Positions 46,145 through 55,987 of a stretch of DNA of 64,000 bases are shown piece by piece. The notes under the pieces are model-generated. The model did not search any database. It was not told where the DNA came from and worked only from the letters and a program-made list of their open reading frames with translations. The position numbers were made by a program, and so were the translations under genes. The stretch comes from an uncultured SAR86 cluster bacterium (GTDB lineage: Bacteria; Pseudomonadota; Gammaproteobacteria; Magnimaribacterales; Magnimaribacteraceae): positions 28,316 to 92,315 of the forward strand of contig CACLEZ010000006.1 of assembly GCA_902606175.1 (NCBI GenBank). Reading direction: 5' to 3'. Each line of letters opens with the position of its first letter. The stretch's first letter is position 1.

Positions 46145-46903
46145 ATGAAAAAAATAATCTTAGTATTAACAATAATATTTACCTTTTCTTTCAATATTTT
46201 AAAAGCAGATGATCACATTCCTACTATTGGAGCAATGGAAATGTTCGCATGCAACTACAATAAATCAAAAGATATATCAGATAGTATGAAGGTGGTTGAG
46301 GAGTGGAACGAGTATATAGATTCAACTGAAGTCTCCTATTCTGCCTGGATTTTGGAACCTTACTATACAAATCCTGAAGAGCAATATGATAGTTATTGGA
46401 TAGGTTTTTCTCAGTCATTTGAGGAAATGGGTTTAGCTCAAGAAACTATGTTTACGGATGAGGGAATAAAGTTGGATGAAAAATTTGCGAAAGTTTCAAC
46501 TTGCGAAGCTCACAGTCTTTGGGGATTTCAATCTGTTAGAGAAAATAAAGACCCTTTTGGAGACGGATTTTTAGCAGCTTCGAGATGTAAGTTAATGGAT
46601 GGCGCTACGCCCCAGATGATAATGGCTGCGGATGTAAAATGGAATGAATTTATGGACTCATCTGGCATGTCAGGTGGAATATTTAGATGGTATGCAGGCC
46701 CTGGAGTTTCGAGTGAATTTTCAGACGATTACGATTTTGTAAATATTAATACAATTGATTCGCTTTCGGCGTTCGGAGCTGGAGCAGATATAAATGTAAA
46801 TGGCGGTGGAAACATGGTCGCTGCAAGTATTTATAGTGAATTGATGCAGTGTGAGGATATGAGAGTATACACAGCAAAGGTAGCAAGAGCACCTGGTAGT
46901 TAA
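46145..46903 (+). CDS. Exported two-domain Cys-paired protein, paralogue 2
   Basis: A 252-residue paralogue of the upstream gene, exactly equal in length. Signal peptide IILVLTIIFTFSFNILKA followed by DDH. First unit MFACNYNKSKDISDSMKVVE with WNEYIDS and closing cysteine in VSTCEAH; second unit SRCKLMDGATPQMIMAADVK with WNEFMDS and closing cysteine in LMQCEDM. GGIFRWYAGPG corresponds to the RWWPG segment of paralogue 1, and NVNGGGN is shared. Ribosome binding site TAGGAAAAAAATG. Function unknown; divergence from paralogue 1 points to an old duplication. Confidence 0.85.
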   Translation: MKKIILVLTIIFTFSFNILKADDHIPTIGAMEMFACNYNKSKDISDSMKVVEEWNEYIDSTEVSYSAWILEPYYTNPEEQYDSYWIGFSQSFEEMGLAQETMFTDEGIKLDEKFAKVSTCEAHSLWGFQSVRENKDPFGDGFLAASRCKLMDGATPQMIMAADVKWNEFMDSSGMSGGIFRWYAGPGVSSEFSDDYDFVNINTIDSLSAFGAGADINVNGGGNMVAASIYSELMQCEDMRVYTAKVARAPGS

Positions 46904-46929
46904 GTCTCAGTAAAAAATAAGGAAATATT

Positions 46930-47667
46930 ATGAAGAAATTACTTATAACTTTTTTGGCTCTTGGTGCTTGTATTGTTTCTGCGGGGCAAGTCTGGACACA
47001 ATTTGATTTTCAAGTTGACTCTCCAGAAGCCCAAGCAAAAATAATTGCTGCAAGCAATGAGCTGATGAGCACTAATTTTGCTAAAGAAAATTTAAAGGGT
47101 TCAGTGCATCTGGATGTATACATATCAAATGGAAGTAGTCCTGCAACTCATTCTTTTGCTGTTTTACAACCTAGTATGGCTGCACATCAAGAGTGGATGA
47201 TGGCGTTACAAAACAATCCAGAAGGTCAGAAATTCTTTCGTGCTCTTAATGAAAACTCTACTCCTGTTAATGAGAGAATTAACTCATTTATAGGCTCTTA
47301 TGGCACGGCTTCTAATAGCGATAATGTATGGCTTATTCATCAATTAAGCATAGATCCAGCTGATACACAGAGACTCATCAAGGCATTTGAGCAAGTTGAT
47401 AAGGATATTGAAGGCCAATTTCCCGGACAATTTGGACTGTCAGCAGTCGCATTTGGCCAGGATGATGTTACCCATCTTTTATCTGTAGGGTATGAATCAG
47501 TAGCTGAGATGGAATCATGGGAAGATCAAGTGGCTACTAATGAAGGAACACAAAAGTTTCTTAAAACTATGTCTAAATTTGCTGAATGGAAGGGCAATGA
47601 CCTACTTTTCAATGCCTTAATATTTGATGATGCTCAGACAAAAGAAGACTTTTTATTAAATAAATGA
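46930..47667 (+). CDS. Exported protein of the cluster, cysteine-free mature part
   Basis: A 245-residue exported protein with signal peptide KLLITFLALGACIVSA; the only cysteine is within it. It does not share the DDH/Cys pattern of its neighbours, but it also looks two-fold: FDFQVDSPEAQAKIIAASNE with FAVLQPSMAAHQEWM, then HQLSIDPADTQRLIKAFEQV with LLSVGYESVAEMESWE. Each half has strand-helix-strand spacing as in dimeric alpha/beta barrels. Function unknown. AAGGAAATATT ribosome binding site; its stop adjoins the next paralogue. Confidence 0.82.
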   Translation: MKKLLITFLALGACIVSAGQVWTQFDFQVDSPEAQAKIIAASNELMSTNFAKENLKGSVHLDVYISNGSSPATHSFAVLQPSMAAHQEWMMALQNNPEGQKFFRALNENSTPVNERINSFIGSYGTASNSDNVWLIHQLSIDPADTQRLIKAFEQVDKDIEGQFPGQFGLSAVAFGQDDVTHLLSVGYESVAEMESWEDQVATNEGTQKFLKTMSKFAEWKGNDLLFNALIFDDAQTKEDFLLNK

Positions 47668-47675
47668 GGAAAATT

Positions 47676-48428
47676 ATGAGAATTAAAATATTACTGATTT
47701 CTATTTGTATTTCTTTTTTGAGCTTTACAAGTGCAGATGATCACATCGAGATAGGTGGAATGGCTGCATTACAATGTCAATATGCAGATGGCAAAGATAT
47801 GGATGATGTTATGAAGGTGCTTGATGAATGGAGTGAATATGGTGATGAAAATTTTTCTGAGCCTTTTAGTGCTTGGGTCATGACACCAGTTTATATGTCA
47901 AATGCTGATTTCGATCTAGATTTTGTATTTTTAGGGTTTGCAGAAACTCTTGCAAGTGTAGGGAAAGCAGAAGATGAATTTAGAGATGGTGGTCAAAAGA
48001 TTGGCGAAAAATGGGAACGAGTAACTGACTGTTCAGGAATGTCTCTTAATCTTAATGTAGAAGGAAGAGCCCCAAAAAATGAATGGGTTGAAGGTTCTAC
48101 AGGTTACACAATGATCCAGTCATGTTCTTTCAAAGAAGGTAAGTCTGTTTCTGACCTGGAATCAAATGATAAGGTCTGGAATAAATATTTAGATGACTCA
48201 GGATTTGAAGGTGGATATTGGAGATGGTGGCCTGAAACTGGATCTCCAACCGAATCAGATTATGACTATTTAGTGGCTGTAAGTTTTTCTAGCATTGAAG
48301 AATATGGAGCATCAAGAGATAACAGGCTTGTAGCTATGATGAATGATACAAGACCAGAGGAAGTTCACAACTGCAATACGCCAAGGCTTTACGAGTCAAC
48401 TAACGTAAGACTAAGATTAGCTGAATAA
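47676..48428 (+). CDS. Exported two-domain Cys-paired protein, paralogue 3
   Basis: Paralogue of genes 1 and 2. Two in-frame ATGs exist: 47664, overlapping the previous stop, and 47676, which has GAGG seven bases upstream and gives the cleaner signal peptide RIKILLISICISFLSFTSA, followed by DDH. First unit LQCQYADGKDMDDVMKVLDE with WSEYGDE and closing VTDCSGM; second unit SCSFKEGKSVSDLESNDKVW with GGYWRWWPETG and closing HNCNTPR. Four cysteines as in its paralogues. Function unknown. Confidence 0.85.
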   Translation: MRIKILLISICISFLSFTSADDHIEIGGMAALQCQYADGKDMDDVMKVLDEWSEYGDENFSEPFSAWVMTPVYMSNADFDLDFVFLGFAETLASVGKAEDEFRDGGQKIGEKWERVTDCSGMSLNLNVEGRAPKNEWVEGSTGYTMIQSCSFKEGKSVSDLESNDKVWNKYLDDSGFEGGYWRWWPETGSPTESDYDYLVAVSFSSIEEYGASRDNRLVAMMNDTRPEEVHNCNTPRLYESTNVRLRLAE

Positions 48429-48444
48429 ATTAACAGGATAAATT

Positions 48445-49185
48445 ATGAGAAAATTTTTACTAATATTTGCCTTAAGCTCTCTGAGCTTTATAGGTTTTGC
48501 TGATGATCATGAATGGACAACTTACACAGGAGAAGTTCTGCAGTGTAATTTAAAGGACGGTAAGAGTGTTGAAGATGTAATGGACATGGTTAGGACCGAC
48601 TGGTATGAATTAGATTATCCCATTCCTTACGATGGCTGGGTTACTACTCCAACATTATTTGCCGATAATGATGGCGGATATGATTTATTCTGGGTCGGAT
48701 TTACAACAGATAATGCAGATATGGGTACTTCACTTGATTGGTTTTTTGAAAATGGAACTAAAGTATTCAGTAAATGGGAGAATCTAGTTGAATGCGCCTC
48801 TTGGAGTCATTGGGACATTTGGGAAGCAAGAGAACCTTCATCAAGTCTTGAAGAAGGAGATACAAATATCTGGGCTTTTCATAGCTGTAGTTTTAAGAAA
48901 AGAAAAGGTGCTTCTGACTTTAAAGATAATGATGAAGAATGGAATACATTTTTCGACAAAATTGGACATTCAGGAGGAGCTTGGAGATGGTGGGCTGCAG
49001 GCGGATCAGACACTTCAGCTACCAATGACTTTTATATAAATATCTCTTTCAGCAGCATGAACGAGTATGGAAAATATAGAGATGCTCGAAAACAAGCAAT
49101 GTCTGATGGTTCTTTACCAGAACAGATAACCGATTGTGAAGCTCCTAGAGTTTACACAGCTAATAATATAAAAGTAATGAATTAA
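48445..49185 (+). CDS. Exported two-domain Cys-paired protein, paralogue 4
   Basis: A 246-residue exported paralogue, closest to paralogue 3. Signal peptide KFLLIFALSSLSFIGFA then DDH. First unit VLQCNLKDGKSVEDVMDMVR, closing cysteine in LVECASW; second unit HSCSFKKRKGASDFKDNDEE with GGAWRWWAAGG and closing TDCEAPRVYTANNI. Ribosome binding site CAGGATAAATTATG, nearly the same as that of paralogue 3. A strong terminator follows, closing the operon. Confidence 0.85.
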   Translation: MRKFLLIFALSSLSFIGFADDHEWTTYTGEVLQCNLKDGKSVEDVMDMVRTDWYELDYPIPYDGWVTTPTLFADNDGGYDLFWVGFTTDNADMGTSLDWFFENGTKVFSKWENLVECASWSHWDIWEAREPSSSLEEGDTNIWAFHSCSFKKRKGASDFKDNDEEWNTFFDKIGHSGGAWRWWAAGGSDTSATNDFYINISFSSMNEYGKYRDARKQAMSDGSLPEQITDCEAPRVYTANNIKVMN

Positions 49186-49204
49186 TATTTTTTTATCAAA
49201 TAAG

Positions 49205-49231
49205 ACGGTCACTTTAGTGGCCGTTTTTTTT
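49205..49231 (+). terminator. Rho-independent terminator of the exported-protein operon
   Basis: ACGGTCAC-TTTA-GTGGCCGT forms an 8-bp stem (one G-T pair) with a 4-base loop, followed by a run of T. It lies 20 bp after the last exported paralogue and separates the cluster from the desaturase gene. Confidence 0.9.
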
Positions 49232-49329
49232 ATTTAATATAATCAATTTTTTAGAAAATTTAGAATTATCAGATATTTATCTTTGTAGAAATATTTTTAA
49301 GACTCGCTTGCCTTAGTTATAATTATCAA

Positions 49330-50256
49330 ATGGATAGTTCCAGAATTAAGCCTTCTGATATTCTTAACGAACAACAGTTAGCCATCATTAGATCAAAAAG
49401 TGATCTGAAGAATGTTTTCGCCCTAATTTTTGATTGGGTATTAATTGTTTCTTCACTTGCTCTTTTTTACTTATACCCTGGCTTTATCACTTTTATTGTA
49501 AGCGTGATCATAATTGGTTCTAGACAGTTTGCTTTAGCAGTACTTGTCCATGATGGAGCACATAACCTTTTATTTTCAGATCCAAAAGTAAATGATTTCA
49601 CTTCACAATGGCTTTGTGCATACCCCATTTTCCAAGATAATAGAGTTTATAGGCCATATCATCTGAAGCACCATAGGTTTACGGAAACAAAAGATGACCC
49701 AGATTTAACATTGAGCGCACCTTTTCCTATAAAAAAAGAAAGTTTTTACAGAAAAATTGTTAGAGATTTAACCGGAATAACAGGATACAAAAGGTACTCT
49801 CAAGCTCTGAATTCAATCTTGAATACTGAAGCTAAAAATTCTAAGGAAAAACTAAATAAAGTATGGCATAAAGTACATGGATTTTTGATTACAAACACGA
49901 TCATATTTTTCGTGATTTCTATCTTCTTTCACTGGTCTCTATTTTTCTTACTATGGTGGCTTCCCGCATTTACATACTATAGTTTAATAATCAGGATTAG
50001 AAATATTGCGGAACACTCCGTAACGCCCGGTAACAATAACTTTGATAATACAAGAACAACATTAACAAACCCTTTAGTAAGGTTTTTAATGGCTCCGCAT
50101 AGAGTGAATTATCATCTTGAACATCACTTATTTATGATGTGTCCATGGTATAACTTACCGAAGGCACATTCCATGATGATTGAAAATGGATATGAAGATA
50201 GAATGTGTATCGCAAATTCCTACAGAAGTGTTTTAATGAAAGCAGTGAGTACCTAA
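49330..50256 (+). CDS. Membrane fatty acid desaturase family protein
   Basis: Di-iron membrane desaturase/hydroxylase, 308 residues. The three histidine boxes are visible: [25 protein letters not shown] and [15 protein letters not shown], with hydrophobic helix pairs between. The family inserts double bonds into acyl lipids or hydroxylates related substrates; regiospecificity cannot be inferred. Own transcription is likely since a terminator precedes it. The msrB start lies 2 bp after its stop. Confidence 0.88.
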   Translation: MDSSRIKPSDILNEQQLAIIRSKSDLKNVFALIFDWVLIVSSLALFYLYPGFITFIVSVIIIGSRQFALAVLVHDGAHNLLFSDPKVNDFTSQWLCAYPIFQDNRVYRPYHLKHHRFTETKDDPDLTLSAPFPIKKESFYRKIVRDLTGITGYKRYSQALNSILNTEAKNSKEKLNKVWHKVHGFLITNTIIFFVISIFFHWSLFFLLWWLPAFTYYSLIIRIRNIAEHSVTPGNNNFDNTRTTLTNPLVRFLMAPHRVNYHLEHHLFMMCPWYNLPKAHSMMIENGYEDRMCIANSYRSVLMKAVST

Positions 50257-50258
50257 CT

Positions 50259-50651
50259 ATGAGTCAAAATAAAGATAATCTTAAAGATAAGCTAACGCCT
50301 GAAGAGTATTATGTAACTCAAAATCACGGGACTGAACCTGCTTTTAGTGGAAAATATGATTCTAATAAAATGTCTGGCACATATCACTGTGTAGTATGTG
50401 GATCAGAAATATTCAGTTCCAAAGAAAAATATGATTCCGGATCTGGTTGGCCAAGTTTTTTTCAGCCTTCGGTAGAGAGTAATATTGAAACTCAAGAAGA
50501 TCGCTCAGCTGGTATGGTTAGAACAGAAGTTCATTGTAATAACTGCAAAGCACATCTTGGACATGTTTTTCCCGATGGACCTCAGCCTACAGGGCTTAGA
50601 TATTGCATCAATTCAGTCTCAATGGATTTTACACCTTCCGAAGAGGACTAG
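50259..50651 (+). CDS. msrB: Methionine-(R)-sulfoxide reductase MsrB
   Basis: 130 residues from ATG 50259 (the track starts inside the desaturase at 50205). Repairs oxidised methionine. Zinc cysteines CVVCGSE and [10 protein letters not shown], the fold signature [11 protein letters not shown] and the catalytic cysteine in [12 protein letters not shown] are all present. The N-terminal [20 protein letters not shown] is standard. No signal peptide, so cytoplasmic. murJ overlaps or directly follows. Confidence 0.95.
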   Translation: MSQNKDNLKDKLTPEEYYVTQNHGTEPAFSGKYDSNKMSGTYHCVVCGSEIFSSKEKYDSGSGWPSFFQPSVESNIETQEDRSAGMVRTEVHCNNCKAHLGHVFPDGPQPTGLRYCINSVSMDFTPSEED

Positions 50652-52216
50652 GCCTGAGCCAAGACGACCCATCTCAAAAAAAATCTTTAAAGCTCTTAGC
50701 TAGCAGCGGACTAGTTTCATTCTGGACTTTTGTATCAAGAATACTCGGATTGATTCGAGATATAGTCATTACCGGCTTGCTTGGAGCAGGAGTGGCATTA
50801 GACACCTTTGTGGTCATCATGAAAATACCAAGTGTTTTCAGGAGATTATTCGCTGAGGGAGCTTTTAATCAAGCATTTGTTCCAGTACTTTCAGAGTATA
50901 AAGAAGATAACCCCAACCAAATCAAAAACCTCATAAATAATACCTTTGGAGCTTTATCTGCTATTTTATTATTAGTAACCACTTTAGCTCTTTTATTTAC
51001 ACCAATTTTTGTAATGATCTTTGCACCTGGTTTTTATGTGGAGCCTTTGAAAAAGGATTTGGCTATAGATATACTTCAGATTACATTTCCTTATTTATTT
51101 TTGGTTTCTTTAGTGGCTTTTTCCGGGTCAATATTAAATTCTTATCAGAAATTTTCGCTACCTGCGCTTACACCTTTATTTTATAACCTTAGTCTTATTG
51201 CAGCTGCTGTCTGGTTTGCGCCTAAATTTGAACTTCCAATCTATGCTATTGCATGGGGAGTATTTGCTGCGGGTATCATTCAAGTCTTAATCCAAATACC
51301 TACTTTAGTAAGTATGGGTTTATTGCCTAAATTCAAATTAAATATGAGTCATCCGGGCGTAAAGAAGGTGATGTATTTAATGATTCCAGGAATTATTGCT
51401 GGAGGAGTAAGCCAAATAAATATGCTTGTCGACACGATACTGGCTTCACTACTACCTACAGGAAGCCCAAGCTGGCTTTATGTTTCTGATAGGCTAATGC
51501 AATTGCCTTTGGGAATATTTGCTATTGCTATAGGAACGGTGATTCTGCCCAGACTATCATCATTATTTGTGATAGAAGATAAAACATCCTTCTCCAATAC
51601 TTTAGATTGGTCTATCAGATTAATATTGCTCATAGGGATACCTGCAGTTGTAGGCTTAATTATGCTTGCAGAACCAATAATCCTAATTCTTTTTGAACGA
51701 GGGGCTTTTAATTCTCAAGATTCTTTGCAAGCTTCATATAGCTTGATTGCTTTAGCGTTTGGTTTAGTTGCATTTATGCTCATAAAAATTCTGACACCCA
51801 GTTTCTTTGCTCGACAAGAGCCTAAAAAACCAATGTACGTAGCTTTGGCTTCAATGATTTTGAATGCATTTCTAGCTTGGTTTTTAGGCTTTAATCTTAG
51901 TTATGGTCATGTGGGTCTTGCACTAGCGAGTTCCATATCAGCTTTTTTCACTGTATTAACTTTATTAATTCTTCTTAAACGCGATGATGTTTATAGGCCT
52001 TCAGAAGGGTGGCTTATATTTTGGTTAAGATTAGTCTTCGCCTCTCTACTGTTAGTTCTATTCCTAAGTTTTTTTGGTCAAGAAGCTGCCTATCTAAGAA
52101 ACTACAGTGATTTTGAACAAATATTCTTTCTCTTAAAGATGATCATCATTGGTATAGGTTTATATTTGATTGCTCTAAGATTAACAGGATTAAAAATTAA
52201 GAGCTTTGTGAATTAG
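50603..52216 (+). CDS. murJ: Lipid II flippase MurJ
   Basis: MOP-superfamily inner-membrane protein with about 14 helices that exports lipid [22 protein letters not shown] and [18 protein letters not shown] are the MurJ signatures, with the arginines of the cavity visible. The start is unusual: the only standard start upstream of the conserved region is TTG 50603, overlapping msrB by 49 bp. A CTG at 50654 with AAGAGGA seven bases upstream would begin 2 bp after msrB and fit the family N-terminus better. ribF follows after 1 bp. Confidence 0.93.
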   Translation: MHQFSLNGFYTFRRGLGLSQDDPSQKKSLKLLASSGLVSFWTFVSRILGLIRDIVITGLLGAGVALDTFVVIMKIPSVFRRLFAEGAFNQAFVPVLSEYKEDNPNQIKNLINNTFGALSAILLLVTTLALLFTPIFVMIFAPGFYVEPLKKDLAIDILQITFPYLFLVSLVAFSGSILNSYQKFSLPALTPLFYNLSLIAAAVWFAPKFELPIYAIAWGVFAAGIIQVLIQIPTLVSMGLLPKFKLNMSHPGVKKVMYLMIPGIIAGGVSQINMLVDTILASLLPTGSPSWLYVSDRLMQLPLGIFAIAIGTVILPRLSSLFVIEDKTSFSNTLDWSIRLILLIGIPAVVGLIMLAEPIILILFERGAFNSQDSLQASYSLIALAFGLVAFMLIKILTPSFFARQEPKKPMYVALASMILNAFLAWFLGFNLSYGHVGLALASSISAFFTVLTLLILLKRDDVYRPSEGWLIFWLRLVFASLLLVLFLSFFGQEAAYLRNYSDFEQIFFLLKMIIIGIGLYLIALRLTGLKIKSFVN

Positions 52217-52217
52217 C

Positions 52218-53165
52218 ATGTATCTAATAAGAGGAATACAGAATATAGATCTTTATCTTTCTAAATATAAAGATGTTGATCTCATAGCAACTATAGGTAA
52301 CTTTGATGGACTTCATCTTGGGCATCAGCACATCATTAAGAATATGAAAAAAGATGCTGCTCAAAATAATTGGAAGACTCTTGTAATTTTTACTGAGCCG
52401 CATGCAAAAGAGTTTTTTGCCGAGGCCTTAGGAACCGAAGAAGAAAAACCACCTAGAATCTTCCCTTGGCCTGAAAAAGTAAGAAGATTAAAGGAATTAG
52501 GTGTGGAGTTCTCATTTTTCCTGCACTTTAATAATCAGCTTAGAAAAATGACTCCTGAAGATTTCATAAGTGAGGTTTTATCAAGATTATCGATTAAAAA
52601 GATTGTTATAGGCGATGACTTTAGGTTTGGTGCAAATAGAGAGGGTGATTTTAATTTCTTAAAGAGCTGGGGCAAAGAAAACGATATCCTAGTTGAAAAT
52701 ACAGAAACCTTTGAAGCCAATGGAGAAAGAGTAAGTAGCACTAGAATTAGAGATTCCCTTATTGCAGGGAATTTTGATGATGCGAAAGAACTCTTAGGAA
52801 AGCCCTACACTTTCTGTGGGAATGTAGTCTATGGACAACAACTTGGCACTCAACTCGGTGTACCCACAGCAAACTTATGGCTTCCTAAAAATAAACTTCC
52901 TATTGCAGGGGTTTATATTGTTAGCGTAGATTTAGATGATAAGAAATATGGCGGTATAGCTAACATGGGCATAAGACCAACAGTCGATGGCCAAAATCCA
53001 GTCTTAGAGGTTCATATTCTTGAATTTTCAGGAAATTTATATGGTAAAAAGATTACAGTTGAATTCTTAAAGAAAGTTAGAAATGAAAAGAAATTCGATG
53101 GTTTGGAAGCTTTGAAAGAGCAAATTTTTAAAGATATTTCTTCCGCAAAGGAATATTTCAGTTAA
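52218..53165 (+). CDS. ribF: Bifunctional riboflavin kinase/FAD synthetase
   Basis: Makes FMN and FAD from riboflavin; 315 residues. N-terminal adenylyltransferase domain with NFDGLHLGHQHII and the SSTRIRDSLIAGNFDDA segment; C-terminal kinase domain from about 185 (GVPTANLWLP, NMGIRPTVDGQNPVLEVHI). Order murJ-ribF-ileS-lspA-ispH is the common gammaproteobacterial one. Confidence 0.97.
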   Translation: MYLIRGIQNIDLYLSKYKDVDLIATIGNFDGLHLGHQHIIKNMKKDAAQNNWKTLVIFTEPHAKEFFAEALGTEEEKPPRIFPWPEKVRRLKELGVEFSFFLHFNNQLRKMTPEDFISEVLSRLSIKKIVIGDDFRFGANREGDFNFLKSWGKENDILVENTETFEANGERVSSTRIRDSLIAGNFDDAKELLGKPYTFCGNVVYGQQLGTQLGVPTANLWLPKNKLPIAGVYIVSVDLDDKKYGGIANMGIRPTVDGQNPVLEVHILEFSGNLYGKKITVEFLKKVRNEKKFDGLEALKEQIFKDISSAKEYFS

Positions 53166-53182
53166 AGTGCCAAAAATTAAAT

Positions 53183-55972
53183 ATGTCTGACTATAAAGAA
53201 ACACTAAATCTACCTGATACTGGATTTGCTATGAAGGCAAATTTGCCTTCCAAGGAACCTAAAATGATTGAATTTTGGGAAAAAATGGACCTTCGCAAGG
53301 AAGTTGCTGCGGCTAGAGAAGGTAGGGAAAAATTTATACTTCATGACGGTCCACCTTATGCTAATGGGCAAATTCATATTGGACATGCCGCCCAAAAAGT
53401 TCTCAAAGATATAGTTATAAAATCTCAGACTTTAAATGGAAAATATGCTCCTTATGTACCTGGATGGGATTGTCATGGCTTGCCCATTGAATTAAATGTT
53501 GAGAAGAAGAAAGGCAAAGCAGGTCATAAGATTTCAGTATCCGAATTTCGACAAGCTTGCAGGGAATATGCCCACTCACAGATAGACTTACAAAAGAAAG
53601 ATTTCAAGCGATTGGGTATTATTGGAGATTGGGACAATCCATATATAACCATGGACTTTGCTTTTGAAGCGAACATTATCAGGTCCTTAGGTAAAATAAT
53701 CGAAAAAGGACATCTTCAAAGAGGAGATAAACCTGTTCACTGGTGCGTTGATTGTGGATCGGCTTTAGCTGAAGCTGAAGTAGAGTATCAAGACAAGATA
53801 TCGACTTCTATCGATTTTATTTTTCCTTTTGATAATAAAAATGTCTCAGAGATTTTTTCTTGCTCCTCCACTAATAATTCTTATGTTGCAAGTTGGACGA
53901 CCACTCCATGGACCTTACCTGGAAATCTAGCCCTGACGATAAATGAATCATTTACCTATGAGTTAATCGAGATACTTCATGATAACAAGCCAATAAATAT
54001 AATTCTTGCTGAAGATTTAGTGGATTCGACCTTAGAAAGAATTGGTGTGGATAAGTTTACTTCCCTCGGGACTTGTAAAGGTGCTGATCTCCTCGGTTTT
54101 AATGCTACGCACCCCTATCTTGATAGAAATTCTCTAATAATATCTGGAGACCATGTTACAACTGATGCAGGAACAGGAATAGTGCATACCGCACCAGGAC
54201 ATGGGTTAGAAGATTATGCTGTATGCAAGCAAAATGGTATTGATGTGCTGAATCCAGTAAAAGGAAATGGAACTTATAATGAGGACGTAGAATATTTTGC
54301 AGGGCAATTTGTTTTCAAAGCTAACGACAACATCACAAATCTCCTCGAAGAGAAAGGGGTTTTATTATCTAAATCGTCTTACGAACACAGTTACCCTCAC
54401 TGTTGGAGGCATAAAACGCCAGTTATGTTTAGGGCAACACCTCAATGGTTTATTTCTATGGAGGAAAAAAATCTTTTACAACAGGCTCAAGATTCTGTCG
54501 ATTCTGTTAACTGGGCACCAACATGGGGTCAGGCAAGAATGAGTTCAATGCTGTACGAACGTCCAGATTGGTGTATTTCTAGACAAAGGTCCTGGGGCGT
54601 GCCAATTGCCTTGCTGATACATAAAGAAACAGGACAGCTTCATCCAGAAACTAGAAAAATTATAGAAAAAGTAGCTGATTTAGTTGAATCTGAAGGCATC
54701 CAAGCTTGGCATGATATAGAAATTAAAGATCTAATTGATGATCATGAGTTTTACGAAAAAATAACAGATTGCCTAGATGTCTGGTTTGATTCTGGAGTTA
54801 CTCATGCTTGTGTATTAGATGAAAATGAAGATTTGCAGTTTCCAGCTGATCTATACCTCGAAGGTTCTGATCAGCACCGAGGATGGTTTCAGTCATCCTT
54901 GCTTACAAGTATTGCTATGAAAGAGGTTCCGCCTTACAAGGCGGTATTAACTCATGGCTTTGTAGTTGATTCTGATGGCAAGAAGATGTCTAAATCTCTG
55001 GGAAATGTCATTTCTCCTCAAAAAGTATGGGAGACTATGGGTGCTGATGTCTTGAGAACATGGGCGGCATCTACTGACTACACTAAAGAAATTGTTCTTT
55101 CCGATGATATTTTAAAAAGATCATCTGATTCTTATAGGAGAATAAGAAATACAATAAGATTTTTATTAGGAAACTTAAGTGATTATTCTGGCCAAAAACT
55201 GGCTCCTGAAAAACTTACAGAATTAGATAAATGGATGATTCTTAAAACTAAGAATCTTCAAGAGGAGATCATAGAAGACTATCTAAATTATGATTTTCAT
55301 CATGCGTTTCAAAAAATCCATAATTTTTGTGCCAATGATTTAGGTGGTTTTTATTTAGATATACTAAAAGATAGACTTTACACAGCTAAATCAACTTCAG
55401 ATGCTCGTCTATCTTCACAGATTGCTCTTTCCAATATTTTGCAAGCATTATTAAGATGGATTAGCCCAATTCTTTCTTTTACTGCAGAAGAAGCATGGCA
55501 GCTATTGAATAATGAAACTAAATCAGTGCATCTACTTGAGTGGTTTGAGGACTGGGACGAGATAGGCAATTTAAAGTTCTCTAATGATGAATGGAACAAG
55601 ATTTTAGATATCAGATCAGAAGTGAATAAGCATATTGAAGAAGCAAGAAATAATGAAATCATAGGATCTTCATTAGAAGTGGAGTTGGAGTTATTTTGTG
55701 AAAAAGATATTAAAAGTCTTCTTGATAAATTTTCTAGTGAATTAAGGTTTATTTTCATCACTTCCGAAGCAAAAGTCTCAGATATAGGGCAAGAAGGTAA
55801 TCATTCGGCCATTCAAGGAATGAGAGTTCAAGTTAAGAGGACTAATCACCAAAAGTGTGTTCGTTGCTGGCATAGCAGACCAGAAGTTGGAACAATTAAA
55901 GGACATGAATCTATTTGTCAGAGATGCTATGACAACGTCAAAGGAAATGGTGAAATAAGGATTTTTGCCTAA
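53183..55972 (+). CDS. ileS: Isoleucyl-tRNA synthetase
   Basis: Class I synthetase, 929 residues (E. coli 938). PPYANGQIHIGHA contains the HIGH motif; GKKMSKSLGNV the KMSKS loop; the CP1 editing domain includes TTPWTLPGNLAL and GTGIVHTAPGHG. The C-terminal zinc finger CVRCWHSRPEVG...CQRC is complete. Bacterial (IleS1) type rather than the mupirocin-resistant type, judged by the zinc tail. Follows ribF by 17 bp. Confidence 0.98.
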   Translation: MSDYKETLNLPDTGFAMKANLPSKEPKMIEFWEKMDLRKEVAAAREGREKFILHDGPPYANGQIHIGHAAQKVLKDIVIKSQTLNGKYAPYVPGWDCHGLPIELNVEKKKGKAGHKISVSEFRQACREYAHSQIDLQKKDFKRLGIIGDWDNPYITMDFAFEANIIRSLGKIIEKGHLQRGDKPVHWCVDCGSALAEAEVEYQDKISTSIDFIFPFDNKNVSEIFSCSSTNNSYVASWTTTPWTLPGNLALTINESFTYELIEILHDNKPINIILAEDLVDSTLERIGVDKFTSLGTCKGADLLGFNATHPYLDRNSLIISGDHVTTDAGTGIVHTAPGHGLEDYAVCKQNGIDVLNPVKGNGTYNEDVEYFAGQFVFKANDNITNLLEEKGVLLSKSSYEHSYPHCWRHKTPVMFRATPQWFISMEEKNLLQQAQDSVDSVNWAPTWGQARMSSMLYERPDWCISRQRSWGVPIALLIHKETGQLHPETRKIIEKVADLVESEGIQAWHDIEIKDLIDDHEFYEKITDCLDVWFDSGVTHACVLDENEDLQFPADLYLEGSDQHRGWFQSSLLTSIAMKEVPPYKAVLTHGFVVDSDGKKMSKSLGNVISPQKVWETMGADVLRTWAASTDYTKEIVLSDDILKRSSDSYRRIRNTIRFLLGNLSDYSGQKLAPEKLTELDKWMILKTKNLQEEIIEDYLNYDFHHAFQKIHNFCANDLGGFYLDILKDRLYTAKSTSDARLSSQIALSNILQALLRWISPILSFTAEEAWQLLNNETKSVHLLEWFEDWDEIGNLKFSNDEWNKILDIRSEVNKHIEEARNNEIIGSSLEVELELFCEKDIKSLLDKFSSELRFIFITSEAKVSDIGQEGNHSAIQGMRVQVKRTNHQKCVRCWHSRPEVGTIKGHESICQRCYDNVKGNGEIRIFA

Positions 55973-55987
55973 TTGTGACTCATTCAC

